Of a stretch of DNA of 33,830 nucleotides, positions 16,901-23,270 are shown one piece after another. The translations under genes were made by a program, and so were the position numbers. Source of the stretch: an uncultured bacterium (GTDB lineage: Bacteria > Planctomycetota > Phycisphaerae > Phycisphaerales > SM1A02); contig CAIKXA010000019.1 of the NCBI GenBank assembly GCA_903831295.1, forward strand, positions 1 to 33,830, written 5' to 3'. Numbering within the stretch: position 1 is the stretch's first letter; each line of letters starts with the position of its first letter. Below the pieces are notes generated by a model that saw nothing but the letters and a program-made list of their open reading frames with translations, ran no database searches and was not told the origin of the DNA.

Positions 16901-18001
16901 ATGAAGCGACGATCAAGCACCGCGCATCCCTTCACCGACGACCGTCGAGGTGAGCGAATACAAAAAGTTCTGGCGCAAGCTGGCGTGGCCAGTCGCCGCG
17001 AGTGCGAAGAATTGGTGGCGCAAGCGCGCGTGCGCGTGAACGGCATCATCATTGACGCGTTGCCTGCTTGGGTGAACGCGGACAAGGACAAGATTGAAGT
17101 GGATGGCCGCGTGATACGTGGCGCGGATCCACATGTGTACATCATGTTGTACAAGCCCAAGGGAATTGTCTGCACCAATGTTGACCCCGACGGTCGACGT
17201 CGCGTGATTGATTTGGTGCAGCATCCATTGCAGACACGATTATTTCCAGTGGGACGTTTGGAGATTGACGCCAGCGGTTTGGTGTTGATGACCAACGACG
17301 GAGAGTTCGCCAACCGCTTGACGCATCCGCGCTACGAAGTGTCCAAGACATTTGAGTTGGTCGTGGGTGGTCGGCTTGATGACGCGGCGGTGGGCACCAT
17401 TGAATCCGCGCTCTTTCCCTCCAAGCGAAACTTGAACACGGATCCAGAGAAGCGTTCGCGCGTGACGGTGTTGAGCCGAGAGATGTCGCGAACCACATTG
17501 CTTATGGAAATCCGCGACGGTAAAAATACGGAAATTCGGCTCACAATGTTGCGAATTGGATATCCATTGAAGCGATTGCGCCAGATCGCGATTGGACCGC
17601 TGCAACTTCGCGGCGTCACCGTGGGGGCTTGGCGGGAATTGTCTCAGGCCGAATTTTCAAGCTTGCGCAAAGCTGCTTACAAACCAACAACCGCGCGTAC
17701 ACGACCCGACGAACGTGGCGAAGAAGAAACTTCCCCGGCGCCGGTTGCTCGTGCCGCTGCGAAAACAACTGCGCAGCCTTTTGCAAAAACATTTTCAAGT
17801 CCCGCGGGCAAAAAATTTGCGCGGCCATTCGCCAAACCGTTCGCCAAACCATTTGCCAAGCCATTCGTAAAGTCCGTGTCGCCAGTCGCGGCCAAACCAT
17901 TCGTAAAGCCCGCGTCGCAAGTCGCAACCAAGCCAGCCATGCGACCAGTTGCAAAACCATTTATCAAACGAATCACCAAACCAAAGCGCCAACGCCCATA
18001 G
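16901..18001 (+). CDS. rluB: RluB/RsuA-family rRNA pseudouridine synthase with basic repeat tail (366 aa)
   Basis: An S4 RNA-binding domain (about 17-64: ERIQKVLAQAGVASRRECEELVAQARVRVNG) is followed by the catalytic domain with YKPKGIVCT and GRLEIDASGLVLMTNDG, where D123 is the expected catalytic aspartate. LTHPRYEVSKTFEL matches the RluB/RluE/RluF/RsuA group. It would isomerise uridine in 23S (RluB) or other rRNA. The last 105 residues are an Ala/Lys/Pro-rich tail with KPFAK repeats, basic and probably disordered, likely adding rRNA affinity. The ATG at 16901 fits the start of the S4 domain; the frame is open upstream to 16778 but that part overlaps the divergent YihY gene. It heads a three-gene plus-strand cluster. 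The exact substrate is uncertain. Confidence 0.88.
   Translation: MKRRSSTAHPFTDDRRGERIQKVLAQAGVASRRECEELVAQARVRVNGIIIDALPAWVNADKDKIEVDGRVIRGADPHVYIMLYKPKGIVCTNVDPDGRRRVIDLVQHPLQTRLFPVGRLEIDASGLVLMTNDGEFANRLTHPRYEVSKTFELVVGGRLDDAAVGTIESALFPSKRNLNTDPEKRSRVTVLSREMSRTTLLMEIRDGKNTEIRLTMLRIGYPLKRLRQIAIGPLQLRGVTVGAWRELSQAEFSSLRKAAYKPTTARTRPDERGEEETSPAPVARAAAKTTAQPFAKTFSSPAGKKFARPFAKPFAKPFAKPFVKSVSPVAAKPFVKPASQVATKPAMRPVAKPFIKRITKPKRQRP
17825..17872 (+). repeat. 12-bp tandem repeat (x4) in the tail of the pseudouridine synthase
   Basis: CCATTCGCCAAA-type units lie head to tail at 17825-17836, 17837-17848, 17849-17860 and 17861-17872, with extra separated copies at 17897-17908 and 17957-17968. Each encodes four residues (PFAK/PFVK/PFIK). 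Changes in copy number keep the reading frame. Confidence 0.85.
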
Positions 18002-18012
18002 GATGTTCGATT

Positions 18013-18243
18013 ATGCCAATGTACGAATACAAAAATGACATGGACACGGAAGTAATAGAGTTGTTGCGACCCATGGCCGATGCCGACAAGCCTGTGAAAG
18101 ATCCTTCTGGTAAAAATCGAAAGTTCACGCGTTGTCATAGCGTGTTCGCCATGTCGGGCGCAAGCACCGCCGCAACACCCGCGACAAACATAGGTGGTTG
18201 CTGCCCATGTGGAAAATCACAATCCCAGTGCGGTAGAAATTGA
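18013..18243 (+). CDS. FmdB-like small regulatory-type protein, degenerate zinc ribbon (76 aa)
   Basis: The start MPMYEYKNDMDTEVIELLRPMAD resembles the FmdB/CxxC_CxxC_SSSS family (MPTYEYRC..CG..FE...SM.D), a small zinc-ribbon family linked to transcriptional regulation. The two N-terminal cysteine pairs expected of the family are lost: YKNDMDT replaces YRCxxCG, and only one Cys (RCHS) remains in the middle. Four cysteines instead cluster in the last 15 residues (GGCCPCGKSQSQCG), which could bind a metal. It starts 11 bases after the pseudouridine synthase stop and ends 13 bases before the DUF429-like start, so it is part of that operon. The frame is open far upstream, but this is a shadow of the upstream gene. 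Confidence 0.75.
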   Translation: MPMYEYKNDMDTEVIELLRPMADADKPVKDPSGKNRKFTRCHSVFAMSGASTAATPATNIGGCCPCGKSQSQCGRN

Positions 18244-18256
18244 AATCGGTGAACCC

Positions 18257-19012
18257 ATGATTTTGCACGGCATAGATTTCTCCGGCGCTTCCTCTGGCGG
18301 CGCAGCCAAAATTCGCGTGGTTGAACGCGACTTGCTCAAGCGCCACGAACCCATTCGCTCCAAAGGCCGCATGGATCGCAATAGTTTGATGCGCCACATT
18401 CTTGAATGCGCCAAAGACGGCCAGCCGCACTTGTTCCGCATCGACGCGCCATTTGGGCTTGCTCTGGAATCACTGCGCCAATTTGATGTGGAGCCCACAT
18501 GGAGCGGCATGGTCACATGGATGGAATCATTCAAAGATCCGCGTCTGTGGCGCACCGCGATTCGCAAAGTGTCGCGGCAAGAACCCAAGCGTGTGTGCGA
18601 CCAAATTTTTCGCACGCCTATGGCTCCCATGAACTTGCGCATCTTCAAGCAGACATGGACCTTGATTGCCGAAGTGCTCAAGCCACTCGCCGATGCCGGC
18701 ATTCGCATTGAGCCCGTGCATAGCGGTCACGCCAAAAACCAAGTCACCGTGTGTGAAGGTTGCCCCGCGAGCATTCTTAAATTTTCTGGCATGCCCGATC
18801 ACGGCTACAAGGGCGCCGGCATTCCGCCGCGTCAATTGCGTGAGCGGTTGGTGCGCACGCTTGATCAAGAGCATTTGCGAATTCCTGATCGAGTGGGGCA
18901 AGAAGCCATAGACGATGAGGAGGGCGATCTGCTTGACGCCATGATTCTTCTGACTGATCCGCTGCAGTGGATTCCACCAGCCACGGCCACCATTGAAGGT
19001 TGGCTTTACTAA
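18257..19012 (+). CDS. DUF429-like predicted RNase H-fold protein (251 aa)
   Basis: The start MILHGIDFSGASSGGAAKIRV matches the opening strand of DUF429 proteins (GIDFSGA), which are predicted to have an RNase H-like fold. A mid-protein IDAPFGL (about 79-85) corresponds to the family's IDAPIGL segment, and DEEGDLLDAMILL near the C-terminus (about 225-237) to the conserved D..DA helix. These acidic residues could form a metal site. There is no signal peptide. I chose ATG 18257; an in-frame GTG at 18194 would overlap the FmdB-like gene. The function of the family is not established; nuclease activity is only predicted. It ends the plus-strand cluster and faces queE. Confidence 0.72.
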   Translation: MILHGIDFSGASSGGAAKIRVVERDLLKRHEPIRSKGRMDRNSLMRHILECAKDGQPHLFRIDAPFGLALESLRQFDVEPTWSGMVTWMESFKDPRLWRTAIRKVSRQEPKRVCDQIFRTPMAPMNLRIFKQTWTLIAEVLKPLADAGIRIEPVHSGHAKNQVTVCEGCPASILKFSGMPDHGYKGAGIPPRQLRERLVRTLDQEHLRIPDRVGQEAIDDEEGDLLDAMILLTDPLQWIPPATATIEGWLY

Positions 19013-19035
19013 AACAAGGCGGCGGATGCGCCTTG
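19011..19035 (-). terminator. Probable terminator between the DUF429-like gene and queE
   Basis: CAAGGCG (19015-19021) and CGCCTTG (19029-19035) form a perfect 7-bp stem with a 7-base loop. On the minus strand it is followed by TTTT (19014-19011), so it could end queE transcripts. On the plus strand there is no T tract. A second 6-bp hairpin (19043-19058) lies beside it. Confidence 0.45.
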
Positions 19036-19083
19036 AACAATGTCACCTTCACAGGTGAATTGAAAGCGCGCATCAAGTCGGTT

Positions 19084-19809
19084 TCAAACCCCGCGCGTGG
19101 TTGGGTGCCAAATTAATTTATGTAATTGAGTTTGCATCCGTACGGGCAGGGCATCCGCCAAAATCCACTCGGCGAGGGACTTTGGATCAAGCCCCGCGCA
19201 CCCAGCAATATCAGCGTTTTTTGGCTGCGCCCACGCCGCGCTCATCAATACGCAATTCACTTTCGCGCCCAGTGCGTGCTTGCTCAACATGTCCTTGGCC
19301 CACTCATAATCGCCGCGATCGGCGATGACAAATTTAATTTCATCATGCGGCCGCAAGTGTTCAATGTTGCTCCACAAGTTGCGGTGGCACTCGCCACTGG
19401 CAGGGCACTTCAAGTCCATGATGCGAATGCAGCGTGCGTCGAGCGGCGAAATATCAAGCGCGCCAGAAGTTTCAATGAGCGTTGTCAATCCCGCGTCGCA
19501 CAATCCACGCACTAAATCAATGCACGCCGCTTGCGCCAACGGTTCGCCGCCGGTGACTTCAACCAATGTGCAGCGCGAAGCCACGGCTTGGGCGATTAAC
19601 GACGCCACTTCGCGCGGCGCACCCTCTCGAAACGCGTAACTGGTGTCGCACCAAGCGCAACGAAGCGGACAGCCAGTCAAGCGAATAAAAAAACACGGCA
19701 GACCAGCGAATGTGCTTTCGCCTTGGATAGAAAAAAAAGTTTCGTTGATGCGCAGCGATTGCTCACGAGCTTGGTCCAAAGAAATAATTCCAGTCGCCGT
19801 GTCGCTCAT
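19084..19809 (-). CDS. queE: 7-carboxy-7-deazaguanine synthase, radical SAM enzyme (241 aa)
   Basis: QueE converts 6-carboxytetrahydropterin to 7-carboxy-7-deazaguanine in the queuosine (7-deazaguanine) pathway. The radical SAM cluster ligands are C47, C51 and C54 in TGCPLRCAWCDTSYAF. FFSIQGES (25-32), the SAM-binding VTGGEPLAQ (85-93), ETSGALDI (113-120) and MDLKCPASGE (131-140) follow the family pattern. The start ATG at 19809 was chosen because the open frame further upstream is a translation of the tRNA-Leu gene. No queC, queD or queF lies in the window. It lies 49 bases downstream of tRNA-Leu on the same strand, and the two may share a transcript. Confidence 0.95.
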   Translation of the reverse strand: MSDTATGIISLDQAREQSLRINETFFSIQGESTFAGLPCFFIRLTGCPLRCAWCDTSYAFREGAPREVASLIAQAVASRCTLVEVTGGEPLAQAACIDLVRGLCDAGLTTLIETSGALDISPLDARCIRIMDLKCPASGECHRNLWSNIEHLRPHDEIKFVIADRGDYEWAKDMLSKHALGAKVNCVLMSAAWAQPKNADIAGCAGLDPKSLAEWILADALPVRMQTQLHKLIWHPTTRGV

Positions 19810-19858
19810 ATCGCGCTCCGTATCTCCAACCCAATACCAAACCCAATCTCCAACCAAA

Positions 19859-19942
19859 TGCCCAGGAGAGGACTCGAACCTCCAAGGGATTGCTCCCACC
19901 AGCACCTCAAGCTGGCGCGTCTGCCAATTTCGCCACCAGGGC
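19859..19942 (-). tRNA. tRNA-Leu (anticodon GAG)
   Basis: A class II tRNA with a long variable arm (TGGGAGCAATCCCT region). The anticodon stem CCAGC/GCTGG holds loop TTGAGGT, giving anticodon GAG (CUC/CUU). The T-arm has TTCGAGT, and the discriminator is A73. No CCA is encoded. In the acceptor stem (GCCCTGG with CCTGGGC) positions 5 and 68 are both U, a mismatch in an otherwise good stem. Confidence 0.94.
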
Positions 19943-20002
19943 CAATTCCCGATTTCGCGGGACAAAGAGTTTAGCGAAAAAACACCTTGAGAGAACGGCA
20001 TT

Positions 20003-20042
20003 TAAAAATAAAGCGGGCGACGCCAATCATGACATCGCCCGC
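20003..20042 (-). terminator. Probable terminator of the 963-aa metalloprotease gene
   Basis: On the minus strand GCGGGCGA (20042-20035) pairs with TCGCCCGC (20020-20013) across a 14-base loop and is followed by TTTATTTTTAAA. It lies about 100 bases past the stop at 20139 and before tRNA-Leu. Confidence 0.6.
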
Positions 20043-20138
20043 GTGAATTCATCTGTTTCTACCAACTATTGCGGGGCATTTGCCGCAACTTATCCATCAC
20101 TCATTCAATATCTCCAGCGTGCAACGTACGTCAGCGTC

Positions 20139-23030
20139 TTAGTTGAAATTTGTGAGCAGCGCGCCTGTATCAGAACTGTCCACCACGCCATCGGAATTCA
20201 AATCGCCCAGACAAGTCGTGCCTGTGCAGATGCCAAAGTTGCCTAATTGAATTCCAAGATCCGCACTGTTCACAAATCCGTCATTGTTGAGATCACCAAT
20301 CAAGGCGGTCTGGCAAATGACCGCGCCGATGAAAATATCATCTAGCGCAGCCTCCACCAAACTTCCGCCCGCGCCCTCATCAAGCGCGATAAATCGAACG
20401 CGCACATCGGCACTCATTGGTATGTAATTATCCAATCGATATTCCTTCATCGCCCAAGAATTTAGATTTGTATTGATGGCATCAATCTGAATCCATGGCG
20501 CGCCACCCGTGCTGCTTGCCTGCACCAAGAAGGCGTCCTCGTTGGGATTGCCACTGCCGTTGTTTGAATACCAATACCAGAAGGACAGAGTCGCCTGTTC
20601 AAATCCAGTGAGATCGTAAACAGGTGTCATAAGAGTGGCGCGTCCATTATCAACATCCGCCTCACCAACCGCGCCGCCAATCGTGCCTTGACCGGTGAAG
20701 AAACAATTCACGCCATTTTCCGTGTGATCATTTTCAGGCTGGAATTGCGTTCCAATTGGATCGCCTCGCACCCATTTGCCCAGCGTGGCGGTGTCGCTAG
20801 TGATTCCCAATACCCAACCCTTATTTGTTTCAACATTGTCTTGAAGCATCACATCTAAACTTTCCGCAACCACAGTTTGATAAGGGCTCGAAGGCGCTTC
20901 TGCAGGCATGCGCACTGACAAACCTCCCGAGGTTGGAATTTCTAAATACCAGGCGAGCGATGTTCCGCAATCGGCAGTTGGCAGGTTGGCGCTATAAACA
21001 TTGCTGCCAAGTGAGGTCATTGGTATGGCGGAGAACACAGATGCGCCCTGAGCCTTGACGTACATGGTTGCCGTGTTGCTTGGCGTTGTTCCAAGCGCCG
21101 ACACGGAAATCTTTACTGGAGTTGTTCCTGTTGGAACCGCATAGTTTGGCAATCCATCTGGGAATTGAACGCCCAGAAGCGCCAGTGGAGGAGCGGTGAG
21201 TCCATGCGCGTTGAAAGCATTGGCGATGGCGGTGTAGTCCGGCGTGCCGTCACCAATGGTGCCGTTGGTGTCGTTCATGGTGAGGTAATCCACGGTGATA
21301 TCATTTTCGATTGTGCTTGAACCCACATGAAGCAGTGTGGCATTCACGCACAACTTGGCCAAACGCGAGCGATAGTCGCTTGGGTATGTGGCTTTAAAGC
21401 TGTTACGCAAGTTCCAAACACAACCAGAGAGCAACTGGCCAGCCGCATGGATTCCACTTCCGCATGTTGAAAGATCAGGGCCACTTACAAATTGACAATT
21501 ATTATTGGCATTGCGAATTCCGCTTGAGCAACTAGAGAATCCCAATCCAAGAGTGGAGAGATCTGTGATCATTATGCCAATCACATCGGACTGGCCTTCA
21601 CCATATTGGCCCTGACCGCTTCCAGCACAGTTCACTTGATGGTGTCCGTATTCATGGGCCACCACATCTCCAAACGCGGTGTTGTTGCAGCCACCGCCGG
21701 CGCTGAAAAAATTAAGACTTGCGCCGTCGTAGTAGGCGTTGCACGCGTCGGCGATATTGGTGTAGATATTAAAAGATAATTGAGTGGCAATGGTTGGGTA
21801 ACTCGCGTTCGCGGCCAGAATCATTTCGCGGGTTCGGTTGGCGATTTCGTAGGCGTTGGTTTGTGCCGTGGTTGCGATGGACGGCGAGGGATTGAACAAG
21901 AATGTTCCACTACCGCCATTGCTTAACGTTTGGCTGGCAACCGTTCCCAGCGCAATGCTTTGATCAAGCACCCTGAAATACTTTCCAACCAAACTTGGCG
22001 CTACCACAACCGATCCAGTTCCGGTGTATGTGGAAGTGAACGCGCCATTTGTATCGGTATACACGGTGGTACTTCCAACAAGAACCTTGGCGTACGGCAT
22101 GCCGCGAATCACCTCGGCGCTACATGCGTCGGCGCGGTAATCAGTGGTGACATATTCATTCACCTGGCCCGTGACCGTGCCGTGAAGTATTTGACTTTCT
22201 TGATACAGAATATTTCCATTGGCTGGATCCACCACGAATAAAATCTTCTGGTGATTCGCCGAATCAAACGCGCCGCCGCCTGTTGCCGTGAACTCAACAG
22301 CAAGTTGCGCGGTTTGAACATCCTCATCAAGACCGGACCAAATCACGTAGCGCGGCGAGGTCATTTCTGGAGGAGAACGAAATTGATTCAGCGCTTGGCT
22401 ACCCATTAAGCCAATATTGATTGAAGAGGCGTCAAGGTCTTGGCCTTCCAGTTGGGTTTCAATGTCGCCAATATTGCGCAACGTGCCGCCGGCGAGCACC
22501 ATTGGAAATTGATCCTCATTGCGGACCAATCCCCAGACATATGAACGAAACACTGGAACGCCGCTGGCATGTTGACGCCAATACGCGGCCGTGAACACGC
22601 TTGATTCTCCATCGTCTGCTGTGACCAAAGGCATGGTGTGCGCGCCATCTTCAAATGGGCCGAATTTTTCTATTTGGGTGTAGGGGACCTTCCACAACAT
22701 CGACCACTCGCGCATAAATTTGTCGGCGCTGTCGCTGGGAGAATTTCCATGCGAGAACGTTGTGCCCCACACACGTCGAAGTGAACCATTGCTGTCGAGC
22801 AAGCCTCCGCCTGGAAAGAGCCGGGCAAATTTGGCGCGCAGTGTCTCTGAGTTCTGATCCACCACATTGGTGGTGGATGTGTTGGCCGCGGCAACGGCAC
22901 CGACTTTTGCGCCTGTGGAATTTGATTTCAAACCCGAACTTGTTCCTGTGCCTGCGAACACCGCGCTTGCGACAAAGAGAGCCACGCAACTAACAAGGGA
23001 GAGACGAGATTGAGCTGGCAGGTTGGTCAT
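20139..23030 (-). CDS. Secreted fungalysin-like (M36) metalloprotease with dockerin-like tail, copy 1 (963 aa)
   Basis: The signal peptide ends near residue 26 (ASAVFA). A propeptide of the FTP/PepSY kind is likely (about 60-290). The catalytic core has HEYGH (H459, E460, H463) and GEGQSD (E478), which match the M36 fungalysin zinc site HE..H and GEG.SD. After it comes a beta-sandwich stretch and, at about 740-900, a MAM/CBM-like jelly-roll region. The last 55 residues hold two dockerin-like calcium repeats (GDLNNDGFVNSADLG and GDLNSDGVVDSSDTG). It would be an exported zinc endopeptidase; the dockerin-like end probably serves surface or matrix attachment, by inference. A close paralog lies directly upstream. 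It has its own terminator and a candidate promoter. Confidence 0.9.
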   Translation of the reverse strand: MTNLPAQSRLSLVSCVALFVASAVFAGTGTSSGLKSNSTGAKVGAVAAANTSTTNVVDQNSETLRAKFARLFPGGGLLDSNGSLRRVWGTTFSHGNSPSDSADKFMREWSMLWKVPYTQIEKFGPFEDGAHTMPLVTADDGESSVFTAAYWRQHASGVPVFRSYVWGLVRNEDQFPMVLAGGTLRNIGDIETQLEGQDLDASSINIGLMGSQALNQFRSPPEMTSPRYVIWSGLDEDVQTAQLAVEFTATGGGAFDSANHQKILFVVDPANGNILYQESQILHGTVTGQVNEYVTTDYRADACSAEVIRGMPYAKVLVGSTTVYTDTNGAFTSTYTGTGSVVVAPSLVGKYFRVLDQSIALGTVASQTLSNGGSGTFLFNPSPSIATTAQTNAYEIANRTREMILAANASYPTIATQLSFNIYTNIADACNAYYDGASLNFFSAGGGCNNTAFGDVVAHEYGHHQVNCAGSGQGQYGEGQSDVIGIMITDLSTLGLGFSSCSSGIRNANNNCQFVSGPDLSTCGSGIHAAGQLLSGCVWNLRNSFKATYPSDYRSRLAKLCVNATLLHVGSSTIENDITVDYLTMNDTNGTIGDGTPDYTAIANAFNAHGLTAPPLALLGVQFPDGLPNYAVPTGTTPVKISVSALGTTPSNTATMYVKAQGASVFSAIPMTSLGSNVYSANLPTADCGTSLAWYLEIPTSGGLSVRMPAEAPSSPYQTVVAESLDVMLQDNVETNKGWVLGITSDTATLGKWVRGDPIGTQFQPENDHTENGVNCFFTGQGTIGGAVGEADVDNGRATLMTPVYDLTGFEQATLSFWYWYSNNGSGNPNEDAFLVQASSTGGAPWIQIDAINTNLNSWAMKEYRLDNYIPMSADVRVRFIALDEGAGGSLVEAALDDIFIGAVICQTALIGDLNNDGFVNSADLGIQLGNFGICTGTTCLGDLNSDGVVDSSDTGALLTNFN

Positions 23031-23096
23031 TGGTATTTCAAACTTTCTACAGTTGTGTGGGTGAGCAAGCGTGGTCCGATTATTGCTTCATACGTA

Positions 23097-23124
23097 GTTA
23101 TGACACATATATGTAATTGGTCAA
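23097..23124 (-). promoter_or_regulatory. Candidate promoter for the 963-aa metalloprotease
   Basis: On the minus strand TTGACC (23124-23119) and CATAAC (23102-23097) are 16 bases apart, in an AT-rich gap of 240 bases between the two paralogs. A terminator for the upstream copy lies in the same gap, so an own promoter is expected. The -10 match is weak. Confidence 0.35.
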
Positions 23125-23199
23125 ACGATTATCAAGTAAATATAGCAAATACTGCTGAGATTTAGCGTGAAATTCGTTGATTTGTATGGTTTAGAACAT

Positions 23200-23232
23200 A
23201 AAAAACGGGCGGATCTAAATGATCCGCCCGTT
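23200..23232 (-). terminator. Strong intrinsic terminator of the 960-aa metalloprotease gene
   Basis: A perfect 12-bp stem (AACGGGCGGATC at 23232-23221 on the minus strand with its complement at 23215-23204) has a 5-base loop and a T tract (TTTTTT) after it. It begins about 40 bases after the stop at 23271. Confidence 0.88.
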
Positions 23233-23270
23233 GTCACGGTTCATATTTTCAAGCATAAGCCGCTTGATAA

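Noticed and set aside
17629..18012. Extended start of the FmdB-like gene (204 aa)
   Set aside because: The upstream part is the shadow frame of the pseudouridine synthase tail; the MPMYEY motif marks the true start.
19810..20001. N-terminal extension of queE
   Set aside because: The extra 64 residues are a translation of the tRNA-Leu gene and its flanks; QueE homology begins just after the ATG at 19809.
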